A DNA stretch of 64,000 nt from Bradyrhizobium diazoefficiens. Lineage in GTDB: Bacteria > Pseudomonadota > Alphaproteobacteria > Rhizobiales > Xanthobacteraceae. Location: positions 1,761,501 to 1,825,500 of the forward strand of contig NZ_JAENXS010000001.1 in the NCBI RefSeq assembly GCF_016612535.1, read 5' to 3'. The notes beneath the pieces are model-generated. The model searched no databases. It saw nothing but the letters and a program-made list of their open reading frames with translations, and had not been told where the DNA came from. Shown here in pieces: positions 17,247-26,159 of this stretch (position 1 is the first letter of the stretch; the number at the start of each line of letters is the position of its first letter). Position numbers and translations under genes: made by a program.

Positions 17247-18248
17247 CTACATCGGCCGATACGTCCGTACATCCGCGGGCACATTCACGCCGAGCTTGAT
17301 CTGGCCGACGGAGTGGATGATGTCGTCGCCGAGGAGCTGGGCGAAGCAGGCGTAGCCCCAATCGTTCATGTGCAGGCCGTCGGCGATGACGAAACTCTCG
17401 ACCGGGAGAGCCTGCTTCTCGTGCCAGTCGCGCATCACCTCGAAGCGCGGGAAGATGCCGACGTGACGAAGCGCGGCGACCTTGCCGAGCAGCTTCACCA
17501 TCTTGTTCGCGCTGTCGGCGCGCTGGGTCACCTGCGGCGAATATTGCGGATCGACCAGCACGACGTCGGCGCCGCCGCCGCCAGCCTGGATGCGGGCGAC
17601 GCCATCCTCGACCATCTTGGCAGTGTCGCCGGGATCGAGATTGCGCAGTACGGCATTGGTGCCGACCTGCCAGATCACGAGATCCGGATGCACGTCGATC
17701 ACCTCCGTCTGGAGGCGCTTGATCATCTCGGGCGCGTCCTCGCCGCCGACGCCGGCGTTGATGACAGTGATGTTCGCGGTCGGATATTGCCGGCGCAGCT
17801 GCGCAGCGAGACGGTTCGGATAGTTGAAGTCGGGTGAGCTCGCGCCATAGCCTGCCGTCGACGACGAGCCGAACGCGACGATGACGACGGGCTGGCCGGC
17901 AATGAGCTTGGTCGCAACGTGCGGCAGCGAGCCCATTGTCTTCGAGCCGCCCTTCGGCGCCAAACAGGGCACGCGGCTGAAGATGTCGCCGGCGGATTTC
18001 GCCACCTGCTTCACCTTGTCGATGGCGCGCGAGGTCAGGCCGCGCTGCTCGGTGGCCGGCTGGCTGGTCGCGGCGACGGTGGTCTGGGACGGTGATGCCG
18101 GCGCGGGATTAGCCGCCTGCGGAGCGGGCGTCGCTTCGGCTGCTTGCGCGTGAGCAGGTGCCCGCAACACAGGCGTCAGCATCAGCAGCGCCGCCGCTGC
18201 GGGCGCGGCCAGCCATGTCGACAGGCCAAAAGGGCGGAGAGAACTCAT
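17247..18248 (-). CDS. SGNH/GDSL-type hydrolase, exported
   Basis: A 333-aa protein with a long alanine-rich N-terminal signal or anchor, a Pro/Ala/Thr/Ser-rich linker (residues 35-70) and an SGNH esterase fold. Block I is VVIVAFGSSSTAGYGAS with the nucleophile serine, block II the glycine of NAGVGGEDA, block III VIWQVGTNAV, and block V ADGLHMNDWGYACF with the catalytic Asp-His pair, so all catalytic positions are present. It is the last gene of a unit headed by an OpgC-type acyltransferase, suggesting a periplasmic role in trimming or transferring acyl groups on glycans. Confidence 0.87.
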   Translation of the reverse strand: MSSLRPFGLSTWLAAPAAAALLMLTPVLRAPAHAQAAEATPAPQAANPAPASPSQTTVAATSQPATEQRGLTSRAIDKVKQVAKSAGDIFSRVPCLAPKGGSKTMGSLPHVATKLIAGQPVVIVAFGSSSTAGYGASSPDFNYPNRLAAQLRRQYPTANITVINAGVGGEDAPEMIKRLQTEVIDVHPDLVIWQVGTNAVLRNLDPGDTAKMVEDGVARIQAGGGGADVVLVDPQYSPQVTQRADSANKMVKLLGKVAALRHVGIFPRFEVMRDWHEKQALPVESFVIADGLHMNDWGYACFAQLLGDDIIHSVGQIKLGVNVPADVRTYRPM

Positions 18249-18260
18249 TTACGCTAGACC

Positions 18261-19031
18261 TCAATTTTGCTGCTCGGCCGGCCCCAGATGGGCAGCGTCG
18301 ATCACGAACTGTGCCAACGCCCGGCCGATGCAATCATGGACCTGTTTCGCGAGTTCAGGGCCGCGGGAGGGGCTGAACAGGTCGAACTGACCCTGATCAT
18401 TCCATTGCCGCATCATCGCGAAACGGTCGAACAGCGGGACATCATGCTCCTGCGCCACCACCCGCATATTGTCGAGATAAGGCGGCGCCGAGATCATGGT
18501 TTCAGTACGCGGGCTGTACTGTAAATTCATCAAGACGACGTCAGCTCCTGCATTTTGCAACGCAGCGACCCCTTCGGTCACGGCGCCGCGGAAATCGTCG
18601 GGATCGATGGAGCGGATAGCATCCACGGTCCCGGTCTGCCAGATAACCAAAGTAGGCGTTTTTGCTTCCATCAGCTTAACGAAGGTGGAGGCGGCTTCTT
18701 CCGCCGTCTTCTTGCTCTGTATTTCTACGGAGACGTGCACCGCCTCCGACGACGACAGCTTGTCCTTCAAAATGGCCTGCATCCGCGCCGGATAGGAGCT
18801 GTCTTCCGACGATGGAATGGTCGTCGAGCGGCTGCCGATCACCAGGATCTCGAGCGGTTTGCCGGCCTTGACGGTATCGGCGACCTTGTGGAGCTGGCTT
18901 TCGGTGGTGAGCAGATAGGACGGCAATTCGCAGGCTGCGGGGGCGGCAGGCACGGCGTCGCCCGCGCGCGCCGGTGGCGCGGCGAGGCCACCGCACAACA
19001 GGATCAGGCTCAGGAGAACCTTCGCCTTCAT
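18261..19031 (-). CDS. SGNH-fold protein, exported, apparently lacking the C-terminal catalytic dyad
   Basis: A 256-aa paralogue of the following gene, with a signal peptide (AKVLLSLILLCGGLAAPPARA). Block I is ILVIGSRSTTIPSS, retaining a serine, and block III is VIWQTGTVDAI, where the usual Asn is Val. At the position of the DxxH block the sequence reads FDLFSPSRGPELAKQVHDCI, without the DGLH found in its neighbour. It may be a non-catalytic partner or use another triad. Its ATG overlaps the stop of the upstream OpgC gene (TGATG), so the two are translationally coupled. Confidence 0.8.
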   Translation of the reverse strand: MKAKVLLSLILLCGGLAAPPARAGDAVPAAPAACELPSYLLTTESQLHKVADTVKAGKPLEILVIGSRSTTIPSSEDSSYPARMQAILKDKLSSSEAVHVSVEIQSKKTAEEAASTFVKLMEAKTPTLVIWQTGTVDAIRSIDPDDFRGAVTEGVAALQNAGADVVLMNLQYSPRTETMISAPPYLDNMRVVAQEHDVPLFDRFAMMRQWNDQGQFDLFSPSRGPELAKQVHDCIGRALAQFVIDAAHLGPAEQQN

Positions 19032-20302
19032 CAGCCCCCTCCCGCCATATCGGCGTTGCCGACGGCGATTTTGGGTTTCGCACCGCTCTTGTCAGCTACG
19101 CGCTTGTACCACGAAATCACCCATGCCATCGCCCACATGATCAGGATTCCGGAGAGACTGATCAGCGCATGCATGGCTGGGCCGCCGGAGACCTCGGCCA
19201 GGATGAAATGGCCCGCAAAGGCCAGGAAGACACCGAGGCAGAAGATCTCCAGCGAATGCTGGCCGCACAGGATCAGCGGCCGCAACCACGGCGATTTCAG
19301 GCCCGGCCACTCCCGTGGCAGGAAGCGCACGGTGAGCGCAGCCAGCGCCAGGAAATGCGTGAAGCGCAGCACGTCGAGGTCGGTCTTGTCGATCGGATAC
19401 ATCCATTGTTCGAGCCGCTTCGGCATGAACTGCGAGAGCTGCGGCACGTACCAGGTCAGCGTTACGTAGAACGCGGCGACGATATAAGCGATCGAGATCC
19501 ACATCGTCACGGGCGAAGCCAGAATGCGCGACATGCGTCGCGCACCTCCGAGCGCACACCATGCACCGAACACGAAAAGCAATTGCCAGGCCAAAGGATT
19601 GAACGCCCAGAATCCGTTCGGATAGGCCGAGAAGTAAAGGTCGAACTCCCAGGTCGCCGCGTAGAGTACGGTCGATATCGCGAGCGTGACGTCAGGCTTC
19701 CACTTCATCGACCACAGGATCAGGGGCAGCGCCAGCATGAGCACGATATACAGCGGCAGCACGTCCATGTTGACGGGGCGGAAGCGCAACAACAGCGCCT
19801 GCACGATGGTGACGTCGGGCTGCTTGAGGAAGTCCATGATCCCCATCTCTTCGGTGTAGAGGGGGTTCTCGAAGCTGGTTGCGACGTAGGAGATCTCGGC
19901 GAGGAAGATCGTGAACAGGAAGACGTGGGCGACATAGATCTGCCAGACCCGCCGCAGGATGCGCGCGGTGGCGATGAGGAAGCCGTTTTCCAGCATCGCG
20001 CGGCCATAGACGAAGGCGGCGGTGTAGCCGGAGATAAAGATGAAGATCTCGGTGGCGTCGCTGAAGCCGTAATTGCGGATCGTGAACCAGGTCAGCCAAT
20101 TCGGCGGCAGATGGTCGATGAAGATCAGCCACAGCGCCAGGCCGCGGAACAGGTCGAGCCTGAGCTCGCGCTCGCCGATGGCGGGCAGCGTGATGGCCGG
20201 CGCGGCGACGCGCGGCTTCGCACCCACGGGTTTGGCTTCCGCAGGCTTGGTACCCGCGGTTCCCGCGATCGTCGATCCCGTCACTTGGTCGGCAATGGTC
20301 AT
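19031..20302 (-). CDS. opgC: OpgC-family membrane acyltransferase
   Basis: A 423-aa integral membrane protein of the OpgC superfamily, which adds succinyl or other acyl groups to osmoregulated periplasmic glucans. A Pro/Ala-rich cytoplasmic leader precedes RELRLDLFRGLALWLIFIDHLP, the family's first membrane segment with the conserved Asp/Arg and His, followed by about nine more hydrophobic helices. The start MTIADQV is chosen because the upstream in-frame extension is hydrophilic and lacks a ribosome site. The coupled SGNH genes suggest a glucan decoration module. Confidence 0.88.
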   Translation of the reverse strand: MTIADQVTGSTIAGTAGTKPAEAKPVGAKPRVAAPAITLPAIGERELRLDLFRGLALWLIFIDHLPPNWLTWFTIRNYGFSDATEIFIFISGYTAAFVYGRAMLENGFLIATARILRRVWQIYVAHVFLFTIFLAEISYVATSFENPLYTEEMGIMDFLKQPDVTIVQALLLRFRPVNMDVLPLYIVLMLALPLILWSMKWKPDVTLAISTVLYAATWEFDLYFSAYPNGFWAFNPLAWQLLFVFGAWCALGGARRMSRILASPVTMWISIAYIVAAFYVTLTWYVPQLSQFMPKRLEQWMYPIDKTDLDVLRFTHFLALAALTVRFLPREWPGLKSPWLRPLILCGQHSLEIFCLGVFLAFAGHFILAEVSGGPAMHALISLSGILIMWAMAWVISWYKRVADKSGAKPKIAVGNADMAGGG

Positions 20303-20482
20303 CGGGGCCCAAAAACCCTTCCGCAAATCGCGACGTATGAGGAGTGTACCGGTCCGGTCGCCGCCTCGCAAAGCCGCCGGATCACATCTGGGAGTACTTC
20401 CCTGTCAATTCTGGCGGCACGATGTCCCGCAAGCGGGCTCAAGCATTTGGTTCCCGGCCAGGATTTCGTTATGATGGCAATC

Positions 20483-20875
20483 ATGTACCGCGCCGTGACC
20501 CGCCAGATCGAAGTGACCGTCGAGCCGAATTTTGTTCCGGAGCAGTCGTCGCCCGACCGCTCGCGCTATTTCTGGTCCTACACCATCGTCATCACCAACT
20601 CCGGCGACGAGACCGTGCAGCTCAAGACGCGGCACTGGATCGTCACCGACGCCACCGGCCGGCAGCAGGAGACCAAGGGCGAAGGCGTGGTCGGCGAGCA
20701 GCCGACCTTGGCCCCCGGCGAGCGCTTCGAATACACCTCCGGCGTGCCCTTATCGACCGCCTCCGGCTTCATGACCGGCCGCTACCAGATGGTCAGCGAA
20801 AGCGGCGAACGCTTCGAGATCGACGTGCCGACGTTTTCGCTGGACAGCCCGGACAACAAGCGGGTGTTGAACTAG
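20483..20875 (+). CDS. apaG: ApaG family protein
   Basis: A 130-aa ApaG (DUF525) protein, an immunoglobulin-like beta sandwich linked in enterobacteria to cobalt/magnesium sensitivity. Conserved features are VEPNFVPEQSSPDRSRYFWSYTIVITN, the GEGVVGEQPTLAPGERFEYTSG segment, and MTGRYQMVSESGERFEIDVPTFSLD. An ATG four codons earlier, with AGGA in front, is an alternative start. It is a single gene whose 3' end faces hslO across a perfect palindrome. Its precise molecular role is not settled in the family. Confidence 0.93.
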   Translation: MYRAVTRQIEVTVEPNFVPEQSSPDRSRYFWSYTIVITNSGDETVQLKTRHWIVTDATGRQQETKGEGVVGEQPTLAPGERFEYTSGVPLSTASGFMTGRYQMVSESGERFEIDVPTFSLDSPDNKRVLN

Positions 20876-20905
20876 GGGCTGGTGCAGAGCACAGCTGCCT
20901 CCCCA

Positions 20906-20986
20906 CGTCATTGCGAGCGCAGCGAAGCAATCCAGACTGCCGCCGTGGAAAGATTTCTGGATTGCTTCGCTGCGCTCGCAATGACG
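20906..20986. repeat. Perfect inverted repeat with 30-bp arms
   Basis: Arms of 30 bp (CGTCATTGCGAGCGCAGCGA... and its exact complement) surround a 21-bp centre. It lies between the convergent apaG and hslO genes and probably ends both transcripts. The arms are related to the shorter palindrome after the VOC gene. Confidence 0.92.
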
Positions 20987-20999
20987 AAGAATGGAGCGT

Positions 21000-22019
21000 T
21001 TACGCGCCTTCCACGCCTGCCTCGTCCGGCGTGAACTCGTACACCGAGCTACAGAACTCGCAGGTCACGACGACCTTGTCGTCCTTGACCATGGCGGTGC
21101 GGTCGTCCGGCGAGAAGCTCTTCAACATCGCGGCGACCGCGTCGCGCGAGCAGGAGCATTGCGCTTTCAGAACAAGCGGATTGAACACGCGCACGCCGCG
21201 CTCGTGGAAGAGGCGGTAGAGCAGCCGTTCGCCGGAGAGATCGGGATCGATCAGCTCGACGTCCTCGACGGTTTCGATCAACGAACGCGCTTCGACCCAG
21301 GCATCGTCTTCAGCGACGCTGTGAACTTCAACGCCCTCCGGCGCATCGCCGGGATGTAGATCGGCCTGCCGCGCGCGCTCCGGCGCCTTCGGCAGGAATT
21401 GCATCAGCATGCCGCCCGCGCGCCAGCGATGCTTGCCGCCGTCGCTCGAGCGCCACTCCTCGCCGACCGCGAGGCGCACGCGCGTCGGGATCTGCTCGGA
21501 GCGCAGGAAATACTCGTGGGCGGCGTCTTCCAGGCTGCCGCCGTCGAGCGCGACCAGGCCCTGGTAGCGGCTCATGTCGGGACCCTGGTCGATGGTCATG
21601 GCGAGATGGCCGTGGCCGAGCAGCGTGCCGGAGTGCATGCCGGAATCCTTGGCCTCGCCAAGGCGCGCGGCATCGAACCGCGCATAGGCGCGCAAGCGAT
21701 CCGGCGCGTTGTAGTCCACGACCAGGAACGACACCGGACCGTCGGTTTGGGCCTGGAGGATGAAGCGGCCCTCGAATTTCAGCGCCGAGCCGAGCAGCGT
21801 CGTCAGTACGATGGCCTCGCCGAGCAGCTTGCCCACGGGCGCGGGATAATCGTGCTTGGTCAGGATCTCGTCGAGCGCAGGACCGAGCCGGACGAGCCGC
21901 CCGCGCACGTCGAGCGTGTCGACTTCATAGGGCAGCACGGCGTCGTCGATCGGAACCGCGGATGGCGCGCGAACCGGGCCCTCTGGCCCGGTTTTCATGT
22001 CAGGGGATTGAGAAATCAT
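21000..22019 (-). CDS. hslO: Redox-regulated chaperone Hsp33
   Basis: A cytoplasmic holdase chaperone switched on by oxidation, 339 aa. The C-terminal zinc site is complete: CSCS (CxC) and, 32 residues later, CEFC (CxxC). The N-terminal chaperone domain has LLGEAIVLTTLLGSALKFEGRFILQAQTDGPVSFLVVDY, typical of the family. The protein is about 45 residues longer than E. coli Hsp33, with an N-terminal extension (MISQSPDMKTGPEGP...) and a short tail after the zinc site. A monocistronic unit. Confidence 0.94.
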   Translation of the reverse strand: MISQSPDMKTGPEGPVRAPSAVPIDDAVLPYEVDTLDVRGRLVRLGPALDEILTKHDYPAPVGKLLGEAIVLTTLLGSALKFEGRFILQAQTDGPVSFLVVDYNAPDRLRAYARFDAARLGEAKDSGMHSGTLLGHGHLAMTIDQGPDMSRYQGLVALDGGSLEDAAHEYFLRSEQIPTRVRLAVGEEWRSSDGGKHRWRAGGMLMQFLPKAPERARQADLHPGDAPEGVEVHSVAEDDAWVEARSLIETVEDVELIDPDLSGERLLYRLFHERGVRVFNPLVLKAQCSCSRDAVAAMLKSFSPDDRTAMVKDDKVVVTCEFCSSVYEFTPDEAGVEGA

Positions 22020-22094
22020 GGCGCGTTATCTGGGGTCGGAGGGTGGAAATTGGAAGAGCAACGCCCACATTCCGTCGTTGAAACGACGGCCTGC

Positions 22095-22180
22095 GTAGCC
22101 CGGATGGAGCGCTGCGTAATCCGGGCCCACATCCCCTCGCAGAAACAAACCCGGATTTCGCTGCGCTCCATCCGGGCTAC
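22095..22180. repeat. Palindromic repeat (GTAGCCCGGATGGAGCG type)
   Basis: Two 31-nt arms that are inverted copies with two mismatches, separated by 24 nt. It lies just downstream of the argF stop and upstream of hslO, and belongs to the same family as the element overlapping the end of dcd. Confidence 0.88.
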
Positions 22181-22189
22181 AGGCAGGGG

Positions 22190-23125
22190 TTACTTCACCG
22201 CGTCAAAACACCAGGCCAAAATGCCCTTCTGCGCGTGCAGGCGGTTTTCGGCCTCGTCGAACACGACCGATTGCGGGCCGTCGATCACCTCGTCGGTGAC
22301 CTCCTCGCCGCGGTGGGCCGGCAGGCAATGCATGAACAGCGCGTCGGGTTTTGCCAATGACATCAGCTTGGCATTGACCTGGTAAGGCTTGAGCACGTTG
22401 TGGCGGTGCTCGCCTTCCTTGTCGCCCATCGAGACCCAGGTGTCGGTGACGACGCAGTCGGCGCCCTTCACGGCCGCCTCGGCATCAGTGCCGAGCACGA
22501 TCGGCGCGTTCGTCGCCTTGATCCAGTCGCGCATCACTTTCTTCGGCGCGAGCTCCGGAGGCGTTGCGACGTTGAGCTTGAACTTGAATCGCTCGGCGGC
22601 ATGGGCCCAGGACGCCAGCACATTGTTGTCGTCACCGGTCCAGGCCACGGTCCTGCCTTCGATCGGGCCGCGATGTTCCTCGTAGGTCATGAGATCGGCC
22701 ATCACCTGGCAAGGGTGCGAGCGACGCGTCAGGCCGTTGATGACGGGCACGGTGGCGTAGGCCGCAAGCTCCAGCAGCGCCTCGTGATTGAGGATGCGGA
22801 TCATGATGGCGTCGACGTAGCGCGACAGCACGCGCGCGGTGTCGGCGATGGTCTCGCCGCGGCCGAGCTGCATCTCGGCCCCGGTTAACATGATGGGCTC
22901 GCCGCCGAGCTGGCGCATGGCGACGTCGAACGACACGCGCGTACGCGTCGACGGGCGCTCGAAGATCATCGCCAGCGTCTTGCCTTCGAGCGGCCTGACC
23001 GGCTGATGCGCCTTCTGCTTCGCCTTCATGGCGGAGGAGGCCGCCAGCATGCTCTTGAGCTCCGACAGCGGCAGCTCGTTGATATCCAGGAAGTGCTTCG
23101 GAGTCTTATCGGGTCCCTTGCTCAT
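22190..23125 (-). CDS. argF: Ornithine carbamoyltransferase
   Basis: Catalyses ornithine plus carbamoyl phosphate to citrulline in arginine synthesis. The 311-aa protein has the carbamoyl-phosphate motif [13 protein letters not shown], the [15 protein letters not shown] segment, and the ornithine-loop motif [16 protein letters not shown]. The ATG overlaps the argD stop (TGATG), so argD and argF form a coupled unit, as in many alphaproteobacteria. A palindromic element follows 9 nt after the stop. Confidence 0.96.
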   Translation of the reverse strand: MSKGPDKTPKHFLDINELPLSELKSMLAASSAMKAKQKAHQPVRPLEGKTLAMIFERPSTRTRVSFDVAMRQLGGEPIMLTGAEMQLGRGETIADTARVLSRYVDAIMIRILNHEALLELAAYATVPVINGLTRRSHPCQVMADLMTYEEHRGPIEGRTVAWTGDDNNVLASWAHAAERFKFKLNVATPPELAPKKVMRDWIKATNAPIVLGTDAEAAVKGADCVVTDTWVSMGDKEGEHRHNVLKPYQVNAKLMSLAKPDALFMHCLPAHRGEEVTDEVIDGPQSVVFDEAENRLHAQKGILAWCFDAVK

Positions 23126-24327
23126 CAGCTTGCCGCCCGCTTGTTGTCCGATAGCGCAGTGCAGGCGCGTTCGAGCCGTCCAACGCTGTCCTCGAGCTCG
23201 GCCTCGGTGACGATCAACGGCGGCAGGAAGCGCACGACATTGTCGCCTGCGCCGACGGTGAGCAGCTTTTCATTGCGCAGCGCCGCGACCAGGTCGCCCG
23301 ACGGCACCACGGCCTTGATGCCGATCAGGAGCCCTTCGCCGCGCACTTCGCTGACGATTTCGGGATGACGGTCGATCACGGAGGCGAGCTTCTGCTTCAA
23401 CAGCAGCGACATCTTCTGCACGTGGTCGAAGAAGCCGGGCTCGAGCATGACGTCGAGCACGGCGTTGGCCGCCGAGATCGCCAGCGGATTGCCGCCGAAG
23501 GTCGAGCCGTGCGAGCCGGGCCCCATGCCGGAGGCCGCGTCCGCGGTCGCCAGCACCGCGCCGATCGGAAAACCGCCGCCGAGCGCCTTGGCTAGCGACA
23601 TCACGTCAGGTGTGACGCCGGTGCGCCTGTAGGCGAAGAGATCGCCGGTACGGCCCATGCCGGTCTGCACCTCGTCGAACGCGAGCAGCAAGCCCTTCTC
23701 GTCGCAGAGCTGGCGCAGCGCCTTCAGAAAGGCGGGAGCCGCCGAACGCACGCCGCCCTCGCCCTGGATCGGCTCAATCAGGATGCCGGCGGTCTGCGGA
23801 CCGATTGCTTTCTTCACGGCCTCGATGTCGCCATGCGGGATCTGGTCGAAACCGTCCATCGGCGGACCAAAACCCTCGAGATATTTTGCAGCTCCCGTCG
23901 CGGCCAGCGTCGCCAGCGTGCGGCCGTGGAAGGCGCCTTCGAAGGTGACGATGCGGTAACGTTCCGGATGCCCCTTGGAGAAGTGATGATGGCGGACCAG
24001 CTTGATCACACCCTCCAGCGCCTCGGCGCCGGAATTACAGAAGAATACGAAGCCCGCGAAGCTCTCGTTGCAGAGACGCGCGGCGAGCTTCTCGCCATCC
24101 GGGCTCTGGAACAGGTTCGACATGTGCCAGAGCTTGGTCGCCTGCTCCTGCAGCGCCTTGACCAGCGCGGGATGGGCATGGCCGAGCGCATTCACCGCCA
24201 CACCCGAAGTGAAATCGAGATAGCGATCGCCATTGGTCGCGATCAGCCAGCAGCCCTCGCCGCGCTCGAAACCGATGTCGGCCCTGGCGAAAACGGGGAG
24301 CAAATGCGGCGCGGCGCTGTTGGTCAT
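23125..24327 (-). CDS. argD: Acetylornithine aminotransferase
   Basis: PLP-dependent class III aminotransferase of arginine synthesis, 400 aa from the start [11 protein letters not shown]. Visible features are the [14 protein letters not shown] cofactor phosphate loop ([15 protein letters not shown]), [10 protein letters not shown], the aspartate in [15 protein letters not shown], and the PLP lysine in [15 protein letters not shown]. An upstream in-frame ATG would add 32 residues that include the leader hairpin region and is unlikely. It is the first gene of the argDF unit. Confidence 0.95.
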   Translation of the reverse strand: MTNSAAPHLLPVFARADIGFERGEGCWLIATNGDRYLDFTSGVAVNALGHAHPALVKALQEQATKLWHMSNLFQSPDGEKLAARLCNESFAGFVFFCNSGAEALEGVIKLVRHHHFSKGHPERYRIVTFEGAFHGRTLATLAATGAAKYLEGFGPPMDGFDQIPHGDIEAVKKAIGPQTAGILIEPIQGEGGVRSAAPAFLKALRQLCDEKGLLLAFDEVQTGMGRTGDLFAYRRTGVTPDVMSLAKALGGGFPIGAVLATADAASGMGPGSHGSTFGGNPLAISAANAVLDVMLEPGFFDHVQKMSLLLKQKLASVIDRHPEIVSEVRGEGLLIGIKAVVPSGDLVAALRNEKLLTVGAGDNVVRFLPPLIVTEAELEDSVGRLERACTALSDNKRAAS

Positions 24328-24398
24328 GACGGTCTCTTGGATGTTTCGGACGGCCTGAACGTGCGTTGCGCAGCGCATCATTTGGTCCGGAAAACGAA

Positions 24399-24425
24399 AC
24401 GTGCCGCCTTTTAAGGGCGGCACGT
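24399..24425 (-). promoter_or_regulatory. Stable hairpin in the argDF leader
   Basis: A perfect 10-bp stem (ACGTGCCGCC / GGCGGCACGT) with a 7-nt A/T-rich loop. Read in the argDF direction it is followed by GTTTCGTTTT, so it resembles a terminator placed about 70 nt before the argD start. It could be an attenuator or the end of an upstream transcript. Confidence 0.5.
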
Positions 24426-24487
24426 GTCACTATCTTATGCTTGGCACCACGGGTGTCAATGCCGCCCGGAAAGCCTCGCGAAACGAT

Positions 24488-24700
24488 GATTCCGTAGTCT
24501 TGCGGTAGCGATTTTGCGGGTTTTTGGCCACGGAACATGTGGAAGCGAGTCGGCGGACTCTTGCGCGCGAGTCACGCCATATTGTAGCGTTTGGCTTGTC
24601 AGATACGACATCTCGTGCAGCGGTTCTGATCCCAAGAGTCCTCATGTACCGGCGTAAACGTTCGGGCGTCTCATTGCGCCCGGCGAGCCTTAAGGGATTC
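24488..24700. promoter_or_regulatory. Cluster of six GANTC (CcrM) sites upstream of gcrA
   Basis: The 452-bp region between argD and gcrA has no gene. It holds GATTC 24488-24492, GAGTC 24547-24551, GACTC 24556-24560, GAGTC 24569-24573, GAGTC 24636-24640 and GATTC 24696-24700. At this base composition about one such site would be expected. GANTC is the CcrM adenine-methylation site of alphaproteobacteria, and GcrA acts at methylated GANTC promoters, so autoregulation or cell-cycle timing of gcrA is plausible. Confidence 0.6.
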
Positions 24701-24779
24701 TGACGGCACGGGTTTTTAGAAGCTTAGGCATTCGTTGTGCCGCCCCAGAATGGCAGGCGCCGGCGAAGGAAAGGGTGCA

Positions 24780-25292
24780 ATGACGGTTTTGACCTGGTCA
24801 GATGATCGCGTCGAGCAGCTTAAGAAGCTCTGGGAGGCCGGACTTTCGGCCAGCCAGATCGCGGCCGAGCTTGGCAATGTGACCCGCAACGCCGTAATCG
24901 GCAAGGTACACAGGCTCGGCCTCTCCGGTCGCGCCAAGAGCCCGTCTTCGGCTGCTCCGCGGCCGCGCAAGGTGCGTCCCGCGCAGCACATGATGCGGGT
25001 GAGCCGGCCGATCGCGCGCGGCAACACCGCGCTGGCGCAAGCCTTCGAGGTCGAGGTCGAGGCCGAGCCGGTCACCTACGACAACGTGGTGCCGATGAGC
25101 CAGCGGCTGTCGCTGCTTGAACTGAACGAGGCGACCTGCCACTGGCCGGTCGGCGATCCCTCAAGCCCGGATTTCTTCTTCTGCGGCGGCAAGGCGCTCT
25201 CCGGCCTGCCCTACTGCGCCCAGCACTCGCGGGTTGCGTATCAGCCGGCATCGGACCGCCGGCGCGCGCCGGTGAAGCCGGGCCCGCGCTGA
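24780..25292 (+). CDS. gcrA: GcrA cell-cycle regulator
   Basis: An alphaproteobacterial cell-cycle transcription factor that works with sigma-70 RNA polymerase at CcrM-methylated promoters. The 170-aa protein begins with the diagnostic TWSDDRVEQLKKLWEAGLSASQIAAELG and NVTRNAVIGKVHRLGLSGR, then a basic linker, and ends with the conserved cysteine-containing region EATCHWPVGDPSSPDFFFCGGKALSGLPYCAQHSRVAY. The ATG is immediately preceded by AAAGGGTGCA. The many GANTC sites upstream fit control by methylation. Confidence 0.96.
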   Translation: MTVLTWSDDRVEQLKKLWEAGLSASQIAAELGNVTRNAVIGKVHRLGLSGRAKSPSSAAPRPRKVRPAQHMMRVSRPIARGNTALAQAFEVEVEAEPVTYDNVVPMSQRLSLLELNEATCHWPVGDPSSPDFFFCGGKALSGLPYCAQHSRVAYQPASDRRRAPVKPGPR

Positions 25293-25319
25293 GTTCAGCG
25301 AATACTATCGAGAAGGTCG

Positions 25320-25357
25320 TCCCGGCCTGGTGCGCAATTGCGCACGGGGGGCCGGGA
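25320..25357. repeat. Palindrome after gcrA, possible terminator
   Basis: Nested inverted repeat: outer arms TCCCGGCC / GGCCGGGA and the inner perfect palindrome TGCGCAATTGCGCA. It lies between the convergent gcrA and phoB genes, so it may end both transcripts. No T run follows. Confidence 0.7.
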
Positions 25358-25408
25358 TGACAACGGAGGGTATGGCGGCACTCGTCGATTCAGACCGCCG
25401 AAATCACA

Positions 25409-26122
25409 TCAACCCGACGCCTGCTCGGCCTTCGCAAACCGATCATCGAGCGCATAGCCCGCGCCGCGGACGGTGCGGATCGGGTCCTGCTCGCGGCCGA
25501 GATTGAGCAGCTTGCGCAGGCGGCCGATGTGCACGTCGACGGTGCGCTCGTCGATGTAGATGTCGCGGCCCCAGACGCTGTCGAGCAGCTGCTCGCGCGA
25601 GAACACGCGGCCGGGATGCTCCAGGAAAAACTCCAGCAGGCGATATTCGGTCGGGCCAAGATCGATCGGCCGGCCCGAGCGCGCCACGCGACGCTTCTCG
25701 CGATCGAGCTCGATGTCGCCGAAAGCCAACACGGTTGCGAGCCGCTCGGGGCTTGCGCGCCGGAGCAGGCCCTTCACGCGCGCCAGGAGCTCGGGCACCG
25801 AGAACGGCTTGACGATGTAATCGTCGGCGCCGGTCGCCAGTCCCCGCACCCGCTCGCTCTCCTCGCCGCGCGCGGTGAGCATGATGATCGGCAGCTGCTT
25901 GGTATCCGACCGAGTACGCAGCCGGCGGCACAGCTCGATGCCGGACAGCCCCGGCAGCATCCAGTCGAGCACGATCAGGTCGGGGATATGCTCCTTGAGG
26001 CGGGTATCGGCGTCGTCGCCGCGCATCACCGTCTCGACGTCATAGCCCTCGCCTTCGAGGTTGTAACGAAGAAGCTCGGTCAGAGCTTCCTCGTCTTCAA
26101 CCACCATAATGCGTGCGCCCAT
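25409..26122 (-). CDS. phoB: Phosphate regulon response regulator PhoB
   Basis: A 237-aa OmpR-type response regulator that activates phosphate-starvation genes when phosphorylated by PhoR. The receiver domain (residues 5-120) has the acidic pair in VVEDEEAL, the phosphorylated Asp in LIVLDWMLPGLSG, and the lysine in DDYIVKPFSVPEL. The C-terminal winged helix (about 135-230) contains DLGPTEYRLLEFFLEHPGRVFSREQLLDSVWG and RTVDVHIGRLRKLL. It is the last gene of the phoR-pst-phoU-phoB group. Other possible targets here include pstS, via the Pho box. Confidence 0.96.
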   Translation of the reverse strand: MGARIMVVEDEEALTELLRYNLEGEGYDVETVMRGDDADTRLKEHIPDLIVLDWMLPGLSGIELCRRLRTRSDTKQLPIIMLTARGEESERVRGLATGADDYIVKPFSVPELLARVKGLLRRASPERLATVLAFGDIELDREKRRVARSGRPIDLGPTEYRLLEFFLEHPGRVFSREQLLDSVWGRDIYIDERTVDVHIGRLRKLLNLGREQDPIRTVRGAGYALDDRFAKAEQASG

Positions 26123-26159
26123 CGGGTCGTCGCTCCTTACGTGTTCAGGTATCGCGTAT

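Noticed and set aside
18974..20482. A 500-codon in-frame extension upstream of apaG
   Set aside because: It is antisense to opgC and the SGNH genes; only the last 130 codons are a real protein with a ribosome site and family match.
14460..22180. Repeats as a CRISPR array or insertion sequence
   Set aside because: Copies are single, palindromic and kilobases apart, with no regular spacers, cas genes, transposase frame or target duplications.
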